This document shows, piece by piece, positions 33,328 to 42,185 of a stretch of 64,000 bases of DNA; positions within the stretch are counted from its first letter, which is position 1; each line of letters starts with the position of its first letter. Both the position numbers and the translations under genes were made by a program. This DNA comes from Cellulomonas cellasea. Its GTDB lineage: Bacteria; Actinomycetota; Actinomycetes; Actinomycetales; Cellulomonadaceae. The stretch covers positions 62,001 to 126,000 of the forward strand of contig NZ_BJLR01000016.1 of the NCBI RefSeq assembly GCF_006538745.1. Reading direction: 5' to 3'. The notes beneath the pieces are model-generated. The model was not told where the DNA came from and ran no database searches. It saw only the letters and a list, made by a program, of their open reading frames with translations.

Positions 33328-34655
33328 GCGCGGTCCCGGGGCAGCGTCGCGCGCACGGTCCACGCGCCGTCGCGCTCGCCGACGTCGAGCGCACCGCGGA
33401 GCACCCGGACCCGCTCCGCCATCCCGACGAGCCCTTGACCCGACCCGACGACGCGACCCAGGTCGTCCGCGGGTGCGGCTCGGCCGTGCGCCTGCGCGTC
33501 GGCCACCCCCGGCCCCCGCCCTCGCACATCCCCGCCCGCCGGGTTCCTGACCTCCACCTCGACCTCCCCGGCACCGACCCGCACCTCGACCGCGACCCGC
33601 TGCCCGGCCGCGTGCCGCAGCGCGTTCGTCAGCGACTCCTGCACGATCCGGTACGCCTCGCGCGACGTCGCCCCGCCGACCGCGGTGACGTCGCCGTCGA
33701 CGTGCAGCACCACCTCCGCGCCGGCCTCGCGCGTCTCGGCGACGAGCCGGTCGAGCGCGCCCAGGTCCGGCACGGGCGCCCGGGAGGCTGCGGCGTCGGC
33801 CGGCTCGCGCAGCAACCCGAGCACGTGGTCGAGGTCGGCCATCGCCGCGCGGCCGGCCAGCTCGATCGCGTGCAGCGACCGGCGGGCGGCCTCGGGGTCG
33901 CGGTCGAGGGTCCGCGCTGCGGCGGCGGCCTGCAGCGTCGTGACGGTGAGGGCGTGGCCGACGCTGTCGTGCAGCTCGCGGGCGAGGCGGTTGCGCTCGG
34001 CGAGCCGGGTCGCGGCGCGCTCGAGCTCCGCGACGCGCTCGTCGGCCGAGGGCCCGAGGAGCGCGGGGGCGAGCAGCCGCAGGCCCCACGCGCACAGCGT
34101 GACGAGGTGGGCGAGCACCACGGGCAGGGCGACGGCCAGGGCGGCCCACAGCACGCGGTCGAGCGCGCCGCCGGCCGTCGGCATCACGGTCAGGCGCGGC
34201 AGCCCGTCGGCCCCGGTCAGGCCGTCGACGCCGAGCGCCGAGAGCACGAGCTGTGCGGTGACCGGGACGGTGATCAGCACGGCCGTCAGGACCGCCGCGC
34301 CCGCGACGAGGTGGACGCCGTACCAGAGCGCGCCCCGCCAGCGCGTCGCCGCGTCGGGCTCCGCCACCGGCACCGGGACGTCCACCCCGAGGAACGTGCG
34401 CGTCGCGTGCACCTCGAGCGTGCGGACCGGTGCGAGGAACGGCGGGGTCGACGCGATCACGGCGGTCACCCCGGCGAGCACGACCCCGACGGCGGTCGGG
34501 GTCCCGGGCGTCCGCAGCATCTGCACGAAGCCGACGACGAGCACGAGGTACGCCGTCGCGACGACGCCGCCGATCACCAGGAAGACGCCCGAGCGGACCG
34601 TCTCGCCGCTGGTCAGCGGGCGGACGAGCCTGCCCGTGCCTGCGCGCAGCCCCAT
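33324..34655 (-). CDS. Sensor histidine kinase (HisKA_3 type)
   Basis: A 443-residue membrane kinase. The N-terminal half has about five hydrophobic helices (GVFLVIGGVVATAYLVLVVG, GVVLAGVTAVIAS, WYGVHLVAGAAVLTAVLI). The dimerisation/phosphoacceptor motif is RLARELHDSVGHALTVTTLQ with the His in ELHD. The ATPase domain has the N-box REAYRIVQESLTNALRHA and G-box GQGLVGMAERV. About 30 extra glycine/arginine-rich residues lie between the last two boxes. It phosphorylates the overlapping response regulator. ATG at 34655 has CAGACT seven bases upstream. Confidence 0.92.
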   Translation of the reverse strand: MGLRAGTGRLVRPLTSGETVRSGVFLVIGGVVATAYLVLVVGFVQMLRTPGTPTAVGVVLAGVTAVIASTPPFLAPVRTLEVHATRTFLGVDVPVPVAEPDAATRWRGALWYGVHLVAGAAVLTAVLITVPVTAQLVLSALGVDGLTGADGLPRLTVMPTAGGALDRVLWAALAVALPVVLAHLVTLCAWGLRLLAPALLGPSADERVAELERAATRLAERNRLARELHDSVGHALTVTTLQAAAAARTLDRDPEAARRSLHAIELAGRAAMADLDHVLGLLREPADAAASRAPVPDLGALDRLVAETREAGAEVVLHVDGDVTAVGGATSREAYRIVQESLTNALRHAAGQRVAVEVRVGAGEVEVEVRNPAGGDVRGRGPGVADAQAHGRAAPADDLGRVVGSGQGLVGMAERVRVLRGALDVGERDGAWTVRATLPRDRA

Positions 34656-34817
34656 GCGGACGAGTCTGGCAGCGCGGGCCGCCCCGGCGCCTCCCTCGCG
34701 CGAGGTAGGGGCACTGGTCCGGACCGGAGCCGCGCCTCGGGCGGGACGGACGCGCGGGCGCGCCACCGGAGCCGGGCGCACCCCGGTCGAGGGCCGCGAG
34801 GCCCCGAGGGGGCCGGG

Positions 34818-35858
34818 TCAGCTCGTCGCGACCGGTCCCGCGCCGCCCGGGAGCGGCACGCCCGTGTCGGGGATCGCGCCCGGGAGCAGCGTCTCGGGGA
34901 CGACCCACGAGGCGACGAACTCCCCGACGGCCGAGCCGGCGGTCGCGAGGGACGCCGGGTCGACGCCGAGCGTGACGACCACCGCGGCGAGCAGCGCGAG
35001 CGCGACGAGGTCGGCGCGGCGGACGGCCCGGCGCAGGCCGGTGCGGGTCGGTGCGGTCACGGCCTCTGTCCGGGCGGCCACCCGGGCCCGCGACCCGCGG
35101 GTGCCCGGCCGCACGGAGCTCGCGGCGGGGTCCGGCTGGTCGAGCGCGGCGGTCGTGAGCAGGTCGGGACCCACCCGCCCGCCGAGCTCGCGCGAGAGGC
35201 GACGGCCCAGGTCCGCGACGTCGTACGGGCTGAGCCGCACCGGCAGCCCCGCGAGGTGCGCCCCTAGGCGCTCGCGGCCGACGACGAGCAGCCCGGCCGA
35301 CGTGCGCACGGGCCCGGCGGCGCCGGGCGGGCACACGACCGCCGTCACCGCGCTGCGGTGCGCCGGGCCGACGAGCGCGGTCACCGCCGCGACGGCGTCG
35401 ACGAGCGCGTGCAGCTCCCGGTCGTGGACCCGGCCGCCCTGGTGCGGGAGGCCCGCGGTCACGGTCAGGTCGGCGGACCACCGCGAGCCGTCGACCACGA
35501 CGACCCCGCCGGGACCGATCACGATCTCGTCGAGCAGCACGCCGGGGCGACCGGGCCAGTGCAGGTCGTGCAGCGAGGTCCAGCCGTGCGCGCGCAGGCC
35601 GTCGACCGTCCGGTGCGCGCGGGGGTCGGGTCGCGGTCCGCGCGCACGGGAGCGCCCGACGGGCCGGTCGCCGCCGCGGGTGCGGTCGCTGCGGCCGTCG
35701 CCGTCGCCGCGGTCGGCGCGCGCGAGGGCGTCGGCCAGCGCGTCGGCCACCGCCCGGCTCGTGCCGTCGGGGGGCGTGGCGCCGTGGTCCCGCCGCCGGC
35801 GGTCGAACCGCCGTGCCAGCCGGCCCGTCCGCTCCTGCGCGTCGTGCCCTGCGTCCAT
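34818..35858 (-). CDS. NERD-domain protein with C-terminal membrane segment
   Basis: A 346-residue protein. After a charged N-terminus (DRRRRDHGATPPDG, ADALADALARADRGDG) the NERD core reads LHDLHWPGRPGVLLDEIVIG, then GGVVVVDGSRWSADLTVTAG. It matches the nuclease-related domain fold, which is related to Holliday-junction resolvases. One membrane helix (ADLVALALLAAVVVTLGV) is near the C-terminus, so the nuclease-like domain is held at the membrane. Activity is unproven for the family. Start: ATG 35858 is used; GTG at 35867 is possible. Confidence 0.78.
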   Translation of the reverse strand: MDAGHDAQERTGRLARRFDRRRRDHGATPPDGTSRAVADALADALARADRGDGDGRSDRTRGGDRPVGRSRARGPRPDPRAHRTVDGLRAHGWTSLHDLHWPGRPGVLLDEIVIGPGGVVVVDGSRWSADLTVTAGLPHQGGRVHDRELHALVDAVAAVTALVGPAHRSAVTAVVCPPGAAGPVRTSAGLLVVGRERLGAHLAGLPVRLSPYDVADLGRRLSRELGGRVGPDLLTTAALDQPDPAASSVRPGTRGSRARVAARTEAVTAPTRTGLRRAVRRADLVALALLAAVVVTLGVDPASLATAGSAVGEFVASWVVPETLLPGAIPDTGVPLPGGAGPVATS

Positions 35859-36067
35859 GCCGCTCACCGGACCCTGCCTGCCCTCACGTGCCCCCACGTG
35901 CCGCGTGCGCCGCACGCCCGGGAGTCGCTGATGTCGACGGCGTCCCCGGGGGACGGCGCCGGGCCCGTCGTGGGCCCACCGTGCTCATCGGCGCGGCGGC
36001 CGGGCTGATGACGCACGGGGCGGGCCGGCGACGGGTGCGGCGGGGTGAATCGCGGGCGCGGGGGCCG

Positions 36068-36667
36068 TCAGCGCGACTGCAGCACGTCGAGCGCGACGGC
36101 CATCGCGGCGGCGACCCGGCCGTCGAGACGCCCGCCGGGCACGCTGATCGTGTACCGGTCGCGCAGCGACATGCGGCGCTCCGACGTCATCACGACGTGC
36201 CCGTTCGGGTCGGTGAAGTCGAAGTGGAAGACGAACGGCACCGGGATGTCCCCGAGGATCGGGATGACCTCCCACACACGGCGCAGGATCGCGATGTTCG
36301 CGTTGCGCTCCTGCCCGACGGCGGTCACGCCGCGCGACTCGAGGTGCCACGTCGAGCGCAGCAGCGACTTGCCGAAGTCCTTCCGGAACGAGCCGATGGG
36401 CAGGCCGGTCGCGTCGGTCACGTCGTACGTCGCGCCGAGGTCCATGCGCTGGCGGGCCTTGAACCCGAAGACCGGCGTGGTGCGCGACTCGTCGGTGTAG
36501 AAGGTGACCTGCTCCTTGAACGCCATGCGCTTCTGCTGCGCGACGGCGAGCACGGGGCCGGGCTCGTCGTTCGGGCCGAGCGCCCGCACGACGTAGCGGT
36601 TGACCATCATGGTGACCTTCTGCTCGACGGCGAACCGCTCGATGCCGGTCAGGTCCTGTGCGCTCAC
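36068..36667 (-). CDS. LURP-one-related / scramblase-fold protein
   Basis: A 199-residue protein with the LURP-one/Tubby-like twelve-strand pattern: QDLTGIERFAVEQKVTMMVN, YVVRALGPNDEPGPVLAVAQ, KRMAFKEQVTFYTDESRTTP and YDVTDATGLPIGSFRKDFGK. The end FDFTDPNGHVVMTSERRMS is typical. Homologues in bacteria have no assigned function; the fold binds lipids or membranes in eukaryotes. The GTG at 36667 is chosen for its ribosome-binding site (GAGGAG, five bases upstream). Confidence 0.82.
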   Translation of the reverse strand: MSAQDLTGIERFAVEQKVTMMVNRYVVRALGPNDEPGPVLAVAQQKRMAFKEQVTFYTDESRTTPVFGFKARQRMDLGATYDVTDATGLPIGSFRKDFGKSLLRSTWHLESRGVTAVGQERNANIAILRRVWEVIPILGDIPVPFVFHFDFTDPNGHVVMTSERRMSLRDRYTISVPGGRLDGRVAAAMAVALDVLQSR

Positions 36668-36777
36668 GATGCTCCTCGATGACGGGCTGAGGGCAGAAGC
36701 CTGCCACGTGACGTGCGCGTCCACGTGGGACTCGTGGAGGTTCCGTGGATCCGTCCCGGTGCGCGCCCGCGCGTCGC

Positions 36778-36783
36778 CATGCT
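36778..36783 (+). promoter_or_regulatory. -10 hexamer CATGCT (leaderless DUF2809 gene)
   Basis: CATGCT is six bases before the GTG at 36790, with no SD. Confidence 0.5.
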
Positions 36784-36789
36784 GGCGGG

Positions 36790-37236
36790 GTGCGCCGCCG
36801 ACCCGCCCTCGCCGTCGCCGCGCTCGTGACGGTCGCGGCGGGGCTCGCGGTGCGGTCCGCCGGGTCGGCCGGGGTGCTGGGCGCGGTCTCCGGGCCCGCG
36901 GGCGACGCGCTCTACGCGGTGCTCGTCTACGCGCTGGTCGGGGTGCTCGCGGTGCGCGCCCGGCCCTGGGTGGTCGCGGCGGCCGCGTGGGCGCTCAGCG
37001 CCGCGGTCGAGACCGCGCAGCTCACCGCGCTCCCGGCGGCGGTCGTCGGGCTGTGGGAGCCCGCGCGCTGGGTGCTGGGCACGACGTTCCACGCGCCGGA
37101 CCTCGCGTCGTACGCGGTCGGTGCCGTGCTCGCGGCGCTCGTCGACACCGCGGTGACGCGGCGTCGGCGTCAGCGCGCCCGCGACACGTGGGCCAGCGAG
37201 CCCCCGCCACCGGCCGCGAGGCGGTCGACGAGGTGA
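36790..37236 (+). CDS. DUF2809 membrane protein
   Basis: A 148-residue protein with four hydrophobic helices. The conserved core is GDALYAVLVYALVGVLAV, then AVETAQLTA, LGTTFHAPDLASYAVGAVLA. These match DUF2809, a small membrane family of unknown function. It ends with an Arg-rich cytoplasmic tail that overlaps the 3' end of the convergent EF-G-like gene by 67 bp. GTG at 36790 carries CATGCT at -12. Confidence 0.85.
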   Translation: MRRRPALAVAALVTVAAGLAVRSAGSAGVLGAVSGPAGDALYAVLVYALVGVLAVRARPWVVAAAAWALSAAVETAQLTALPAAVVGLWEPARWVLGTTFHAPDLASYAVGAVLAALVDTAVTRRRRQRARDTWASEPPPPAARRSTR

Positions 37237-39287
37237 GCGGGCACCACGTCGTCGTGGTCGTGCTCCGCGACGAACTGCCCGCGCCCGCCCGTGAGCGAGC
37301 GCAGCTCCAGGACGTACCGCGCGAGCTCCGCCTCGGGGACGAGCGCCCGGATCTCGTGCCGGCCGTCGTCGAGCGCGGTCGTCGCGACGATGCGCCCGCG
37401 GCGCGCCGAGAGGTCCCCGAGCACGTCGCCCTGCGACGCCGCCGGGACGGTCACGGTGACCGCCGAGACGGGCTCGAGCACGACCGACCCGGCCGTCGTG
37501 AGGGCCTCGCGCAGGCCGTGGCCCGCGGCGGTGCGGAACGCCATGTCCGAGGAGTCGACCGAGTGGTACTTGCCGTCCGTGACCTCGACGCGCAGGTCGA
37601 CGACGGGGTAGCCGTGCGGCCCGCCGGCGGACATGGCCTCGGTCAGCCCGCGCTCGACCGCGGGGAGGTACCCGCGCGGGATCGCGCCGCCGACGACCGA
37701 GTCGACGAACTGGAACCCGGACCCGCGCGGCGCCGGCGAGACGGTCAGCTGCACGACGGCGAACTGCCCGTGCCCGCCCGACTGCTTCTTGACCTTGCCC
37801 TCGACGCGGACCTCGCGCGCGATCGTCTCGCGGTACCCGACGCGCACGTCCTCGGCCTCGACGTGCACCCCGAACTTGCGGGCGAGCCGCTCGAGCGCGA
37901 CGGCGAGGTGGGTGTCGCCGATGCCGCGCAGCACGGTCTGGCCCTGCCGCCCGCCGCCCGAGCCCCCCGTTCGGTCCACCCGCAGCGTCGGGTCCTCGCC
38001 GACGAGCCGGGCGAGCGCGCCGGAGAGCTTGTCGTCGTCGGCCTGGGTGACCGGGCGCAGCGCGAGCGCGAACGGCGCCGGGCGCTCGGGCGGCCCGGGG
38101 ACCCGCACGGGCGTGGTGCGCGAGCCCAGCGCCGTCCCGGTCGGCGACGCCTGGAGCTTCGCGACCGCGACGACGTCGCCCGCGACGACCTCGGTCACCG
38201 GCACGTGCTCCTTGCCGCGCAGCGTGAACAGCCCGTGCAGCCGCTCGTCGGCGCCCGTCGTGGTGTTCACGAGGTGGTCCTCCCCGCGCACGGTCCCGGA
38301 GAGCACCTTGAGCAGGGACACCTGCCCGACGAACGGGTCGGCGAGCGTCCGGAACACGAACGCGAGGGGGTCGCCGGCGGGGTCGGCGTCGACCGTGACC
38401 TCGGTGCCGCCGACGAGGACCGTGCGCGGGCGGTCCGCGGGCGACGGGCCGAGCGTGCACAGGTAGTCGGCGAGGCGGTCGACGGCGACGCCCGTGATCC
38501 CCGAGCCGACGAGCACGGGGACCTCGAGCCCGTCGCGGACCTCGTGCGCGAGCGTGCGGCCCAGCTCCTCGCCGGTCGGCACCTCCCCGGCGAGGTAGCG
38601 CTCGAGCTGCTCGTCGTCGCCGCTGACGATCTCCTCGGCGACCTCGTCGTGCAGGCGGTGCTCCTCGGCGGCGACGTCGTCGGGCACCGGGCACGCGTGG
38701 TGGCGCCCGTCCGGGTCGTACGCGAGGCCCTCGTCGGACAGCACGTCCGCGACGCCGTGGAACGCGTCCTCCTCGCCGAGCGGCAGCTCGAGCGGCACGA
38801 TCCCGGCGCCGAACGTGCCCCGGAGCTGGTCCAGGACGCGGTGGAAGTCGGCGCGCGGGCGGTCCTCCTTGGTCACGAACACCAGGCGCGGGAGCCCCGC
38901 GGCGACGCAGCGCTGCCACGCGTGCTCGGTGCCGACCTCGACCCCGTCGACCGCGCTGACCACGATCACCGCGAGGTCGGCGACCTGGACGCCGGCGTCG
39001 ACCGCGCCCACGAAGTCCGCGTAGCCGGGGGTGTCGAGCAGGTTGACCTTGTACGTCTGCCCGTCGGGCGCGGCCCACTCGAACGGCGCGACCGCGAGGG
39101 ACAGCGAGATGCCCCGCCTGACCTCCTCGGGCTCGTGGTCGCAGACCGTGGACCCGTCCTCGACGCGGCCCGGCCGGGGGATCGCCCCGGCCCGGTGCAG
39201 CAGCGCCTCGACGAGCGTCGTCTTCCCTGCGCCGCTGTGGCCGAGCAGCACCACGTTGCGGATCCTCGGCGTCGTTGCCGTGCCCAT
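37170..39287 (-). CDS. Elongation factor G-like GTPase (EF-G2)
   Basis: A 705-residue translational GTPase of the EF-G-like (FusA2) group. The G domain has P-loop GHSGAGKT (16-23), switch RRGIS (57-61), DTPG (85-88), and G4 as VTKED (138-142) where standard EF-G has NKxD. Domains II-V follow, with GHGQFAVVQLTVSP and GGAIPRGYLPAVERGLTEAM in the IV region. EF-G2 proteins are thought to act in ribosome-associated steps other than normal elongation. The ATG at 39287 has an SD (GGGGAG). The main fusA is not in the window. Confidence 0.9.
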   Translation of the reverse strand: MGTATTPRIRNVVLLGHSGAGKTTLVEALLHRAGAIPRPGRVEDGSTVCDHEPEEVRRGISLSLAVAPFEWAAPDGQTYKVNLLDTPGYADFVGAVDAGVQVADLAVIVVSAVDGVEVGTEHAWQRCVAAGLPRLVFVTKEDRPRADFHRVLDQLRGTFGAGIVPLELPLGEEDAFHGVADVLSDEGLAYDPDGRHHACPVPDDVAAEEHRLHDEVAEEIVSGDDEQLERYLAGEVPTGEELGRTLAHEVRDGLEVPVLVGSGITGVAVDRLADYLCTLGPSPADRPRTVLVGGTEVTVDADPAGDPLAFVFRTLADPFVGQVSLLKVLSGTVRGEDHLVNTTTGADERLHGLFTLRGKEHVPVTEVVAGDVVAVAKLQASPTGTALGSRTTPVRVPGPPERPAPFALALRPVTQADDDKLSGALARLVGEDPTLRVDRTGGSGGGRQGQTVLRGIGDTHLAVALERLARKFGVHVEAEDVRVGYRETIAREVRVEGKVKKQSGGHGQFAVVQLTVSPAPRGSGFQFVDSVVGGAIPRGYLPAVERGLTEAMSAGGPHGYPVVDLRVEVTDGKYHSVDSSDMAFRTAAGHGLREALTTAGSVVLEPVSAVTVTVPAASQGDVLGDLSARRGRIVATTALDDGRHEIRALVPEAELARYVLELRSLTGGRGQFVAEHDHDDVVPAHLVDRLAAGGGGSLAHVSRAR

Positions 39288-39339
39288 GCGAGCTCCCCGT
39301 TCCGGAGGTCGACCTGCGACCAGGCTAGCCACCGACGCA

Positions 39340-39373
39340 AGACACCCCCAGGACGTGGGTCCCAGGGGTGTCT
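39340..39373 (-). terminator. Hairpin after the small Pro/Trp-rich gene
   Basis: AGACACCCC (39340-39348) pairs with GGGGTGTCT (39365-39373), and an inner GGAC/GTCC stem stacks on it after a symmetric CA/CA loop. It lies between that gene and the EF-G-like start. Confidence 0.7.
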
Positions 39374-39409
39374 CGGTGCTGTGCGGGGTGTCGGGGGTGC
39401 CGGGCGGCG

Positions 39410-39643
39410 TCAGACGCGCGAGCGGACGTCCTGCCAGGCCCACTCCTCGACGGCGCGGCGCTGCGTCGGGATCGTGAAGAAGCCCGCGATCGTGTTCGGC
39501 ACCTCGACCTCGGGCTCGTCGGTCCAGAAGACCCACCCGCGGGGCGCGCGCGGCCAGCCCGGGTCCGGGATCCAGCCCTTGGGCGGCGTCCAGCCCTCGG
39601 GAGCCGGCGGCCAGGTCGGCGGGCGGTGGTAGCGACGGTTCAC
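39410..39643 (-). CDS. Small Pro/Trp-rich protein
   Basis: A 77-residue protein with repeated P-P-x-G-W units: PPAPEGWTPPKGWIPDPGWP and RAPRGWVFWTDE. This string recurs in actinobacterial proteins at the cell envelope or as the tail of DUF2510-like sequences. The rest (EVEVPNTIAGFFTIPTQRR) is short and unassigned. Function is unknown. GTG at 39643 has GGGGGAAGG upstream as SD. It is followed by a good hairpin. Confidence 0.75.
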   Translation of the reverse strand: MNRRYHRPPTWPPAPEGWTPPKGWIPDPGWPRAPRGWVFWTDEPEVEVPNTIAGFFTIPTQRRAVEEWAWQDVRSRV

Positions 39644-39891
39644 GTGAGTGCCTTCCCCCTGCGGTCCAGGACGTGTCGATGTCCTGCGGGGTCCTTATCG
39701 GGTGGTGGGCGGGCCACCTGAAGGATTCGGGAGGACCTGTTTCCACGGTAACGAGCGGGTCATGTGGTGGTCTGGGACGCAGGGCCCAGAGCGAGGGCGA
39801 CGCGGTGCCGTATCACCGGGTGGACGCCGGTGTATCTGCAGGTGGGGACGGCGCTCCACGTGGGTGTCCGAGGCAAGGGGAGGGGTGTGCC

Positions 39892-40527
39892 GTGGTGCTG
39901 GAGCAGGTGGAGACCGTCGACGTGGCCGCGTGGTGGGAGGCGCAGCTCGACGGGTCCCGGGGGGTGCGGCGGCGGCCGGGCGGGACGCTGGGCCCGCGGG
40001 GCTGGACGGCGGCGGCCGCGACCGCCCTCGCGCCGTACACGACGTCCGTGCACGTGCCGTACGCGTACCACGACTACCGCCCGTACGGGTCGACGCGCAC
40101 GGTCCACGAGGTCAACGGCGACGACGGGTTCGTGCGCTTCGCGGGCCTCGGCGCCGACGTCGCGGCGCACCTGCTGACGCTGCTCGACGAGCCGCAGCTG
40201 GCCGTCCGGCAGGGCGACGGCCCGACGCTCGGGTCGCTGCTGCGTGCCGCCGTCGCGCACCCGGGGGTCGTCGAGGTCTACGGGTACGCCGTCGGGCCGC
40301 GCGGCGCGGGCGAGCGGGTCGTCGCCGAGGGGGCCTTCCTGTACGCGCTGCCCGAGCTCCAGGTGCCCGAGTGGCCGCACGACGGGCCGTGCGAGTGCAC
40401 CGCCCTGTGGGACACGGCGCGCGAGCGGTACGGGGTCGACGACGCGCTCGGCATGCCGCAGGAGCTCCAGCGGCGCACGAACCTGTGGCGCGCCGGGGAG
40501 CTGTGCTGGCGGCTCGGCTGGGAGTGA
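39892..40527 (+). CDS. Hypothetical protein
   Basis: A 211-residue soluble protein. It starts VVLEQVETVDVAAWWEAQLD and contains TSVHVPYAYHDYRPYGSTRT, then GDDGFVRFAGLGADVAAHLL, and ends RTNLWRAGELCWRLGWE. Codon use and length suggest a real gene. I do not recognise a family. A GGGGAGGGG ribosome-binding site supports GTG at 39892; the longer reading from 39673 runs through non-coding-looking sequence. Confidence 0.7.
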   Translation: MVLEQVETVDVAAWWEAQLDGSRGVRRRPGGTLGPRGWTAAAATALAPYTTSVHVPYAYHDYRPYGSTRTVHEVNGDDGFVRFAGLGADVAAHLLTLLDEPQLAVRQGDGPTLGSLLRAAVAHPGVVEVYGYAVGPRGAGERVVAEGAFLYALPELQVPEWPHDGPCECTALWDTARERYGVDDALGMPQELQRRTNLWRAGELCWRLGWE

Positions 40528-40565
40528 GCCGCGCCGGGCGCCCGCCGGGCCGCGCCGGGCGCCCG
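40528..40565. repeat. 17-bp direct repeat between convergent genes
   Basis: An identical 17-bp sequence occurs at 40528-40544, directly after the stop of the gene ending at 40527, and at 40549-40565. Each copy holds the palindrome GGGCGCCC. Confidence 0.7.
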
Positions 40566-40573
40566 GTGCGCGG

Positions 40574-40963
40574 TCAGGACTTCTCGGGGATGCGGCCGCG
40601 CCACTCGTCGGCCACGAACCGGCGGTGCGAGCCCGCGAGCTTGTCGCGCGCCGCCGGGCCCAGGTCGACGCCGAGCACGTCCGCGAGCCGCAGCAGGTAG
40701 ACCAGCACGTCCGAGAGCTCCTCGCCGATGCGCTGCCGGCGCGCCGGGTCCGCGAACCGCTCGACCGCGCCGTCGGCCGGGACCCACTGCAGCAGCTCGG
40801 CGAGCTCGCCGACCTCCCCGACGAGCGCCAGGGCGAGGGACTTGGGGTCCTGGAACGGCGCCCACTCCCGCTCGTCGACGAACTCGCGGATCAGGCGGGT
40901 CAGCTCGGCGATCTCGGGCTCGGGGCGCTCGTGCGGGGACGTGGGGGAGGGCTGCTGGGTCAC
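40574..40963 (-). CDS. MazG-like nucleotide pyrophosphohydrolase
   Basis: A 129-residue protein of the all-alpha NTP pyrophosphatase (MazG/dUTPase-like) fold, dCTPase-like size. Key metal-binding glutamates are in LVGEVGELAELLQW and the downstream EELSDVLVYLLRLADVL. It hydrolyses nucleoside triphosphates to monophosphate and pyrophosphate, cleaning non-standard or excess dNTPs. GTG at 40963 is supported by CAGGCT at -12. The extended upstream reading has no homology. Confidence 0.9.
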   Translation of the reverse strand: MTQQPSPTSPHERPEPEIAELTRLIREFVDEREWAPFQDPKSLALALVGEVGELAELLQWVPADGAVERFADPARRQRIGEELSDVLVYLLRLADVLGVDLGPAARDKLAGSHRRFVADEWRGRIPEKS

Positions 40964-40969
40964 GGCGCC

Positions 40970-40975
40970 AGCCTG
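40970..40975 (-). promoter_or_regulatory. -10 hexamer CAGGCT (leaderless mazG-like gene)
   Basis: CAGGCT is six bases before the GTG at 40963, with no SD. Confidence 0.5.
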
Positions 40976-41078
40976 GCACGCGGGCGGCGTCGTCCTCGAG
41001 ACTCCCGCGCTGCTCGTCGCCGGAGGCGGGCGACGACGGCTGCCCACCGCTCACGTGCTCGCGCGCTCGAAGAAAAGT

Positions 41079-41088
41079 TGAACGTTCA
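41079..41088. promoter_or_regulatory. Palindrome TGAACGTTCA upstream of the NmrA-type gene
   Basis: A perfect 10-bp palindrome in a locally A/T-rich stretch (41068-41095), 87 bp upstream of the reductase gene at 41176. This form suits a HxlR, MarR or similar dimeric regulator. Quinone reductases of this type are often controlled by HxlR-family repressors; none is encoded here. Confidence 0.5.
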
Positions 41089-41175
41089 TCATCGATTCCG
41101 GGAAGCAGCGCGCGCCGTGCGCCGTTGTGCCGGTGCCGCACGAGCGGCCCCCACGCACCACCCGGAGGAGCACCC

Positions 41176-42042
41176 ATGTCCGTCGTCGTCACCGGAGCAA
41201 CCGGCCACCTCGGCCGTCTCGTCGTCACCGAGCTGCTCGCCCGCGGGGTCCCCGCGGCCGACGTCGTGGCGACCGGGCGGCGCGTCGAGGCGATCGCGGA
41301 CCTCGCCGCCCAGGGCGTGCGGGTCGTCGCGTCCGACTACGCCGACCCGGAGTCGCTGCGCGCGGCGTTCGAGGGGGCCGGCGCGGTGCTGCTGGTGTCC
41401 GGCAACGAGGTCGGGCAGCGCGTGACGCAGCACGGCAACGCGATCGAGGCGGCGAAGGCGGCCGGCGTCGGGCACCTCGTCTACACCAGCGCTCCGCGCG
41501 CGACGACCTCCGACCTCGTCCTCGCGCCCGAGCACAAGGCGACCGAGGAGCTCCTCGCGGCGTCCGGCCTGACGACGACGGTCCTGCGCAACAACTGGTA
41601 CACCGAGAACTACGTCGCGACGCTCGAGCAGGCGCGGGCCACGGGCGAGCTCGTCGCGAGCGCCGGGGACGGCCGGGTCGCGAGCGCCACGCGGGCCGAC
41701 TTCGCCGCCGCAGCCGCCGCCGTCCTCACGACCCCGGGGCACGGGGGCAAGGTCTACGAGCTCGGCGGCGACACCGCGTGGACGCACCACGAGCTCGCCG
41801 CCGCGATCGGCGAGGTGCTCGGGCGCGAGGTCGTCTACCGGCCCGTGAGCCCCGAGGAGCACCTCGCGGTCCTGACGACCGCCGGGCTCGACGAGGGCAC
41901 CGCGGGGTTCGTCGTCGCGCTCGACGGCAACATCCGCGACGGCGCGCTCGCCGACGTCACGGGGGACCTCTCCCGGCTCACGGGACGCCCGACGACGCCG
42001 CTCGTCGACGGCCTGCGCGCGGCGGTCGAGCCGACGCGCTGA
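41176..42042 (+). CDS. NAD(P)H:quinone oxidoreductase 2-like (NmrA family)
   Basis: A 288-residue atypical short-chain dehydrogenase. The dinucleotide-binding motif is VVVTGATGHLGRLVVTELLA (residues 3-22). VASDYADPESLRAAFEGAGA and VGHLVYTSAPRATTSDLVLA follow the QorB/YtfG pattern, as does TVLRNNWYTENYVATL. It probably reduces quinones with NADPH. The ATG at 41176 has GGAGG seven bases upstream; the frame could extend to 41125 but without homology. The palindrome at 41079 may control it. Confidence 0.9.
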   Translation: MSVVVTGATGHLGRLVVTELLARGVPAADVVATGRRVEAIADLAAQGVRVVASDYADPESLRAAFEGAGAVLLVSGNEVGQRVTQHGNAIEAAKAAGVGHLVYTSAPRATTSDLVLAPEHKATEELLAASGLTTTVLRNNWYTENYVATLEQARATGELVASAGDGRVASATRADFAAAAAAVLTTPGHGGKVYELGGDTAWTHHELAAAIGEVLGREVVYRPVSPEEHLAVLTTAGLDEGTAGFVVALDGNIRDGALADVTGDLSRLTGRPTTPLVDGLRAAVEPTR

Positions 42043-42073
42043 GCGGGGCCGGGCGCCGGGCCACGCGCTGAGC
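42034..42073. repeat. 11-bp duplicate of a gene's stop region
   Basis: ACGCGCTGAGC at 42034-42044 holds the last codons and TGA of the reductase gene. The same 11 bases recur at 42063-42073 in the spacer. Confidence 0.55.
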
Positions 42074-42185
42074 AGGCGTGCAGCTGCCCGGCGGTCCGGC
42101 GGTCCGGCGCATCCGGACCGCCGGGCGGGCACCCCCCACGCGTGCCCGCCCGGCCACTCGTCGTGCTCGACGGCGAGCCTGCAGG

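Noticed and set aside
36600-39632. A 1010-residue forward frame over the EF-G-like gene
   Set aside because: Antisense shadow; the reverse frame shows complete GTPase motifs.
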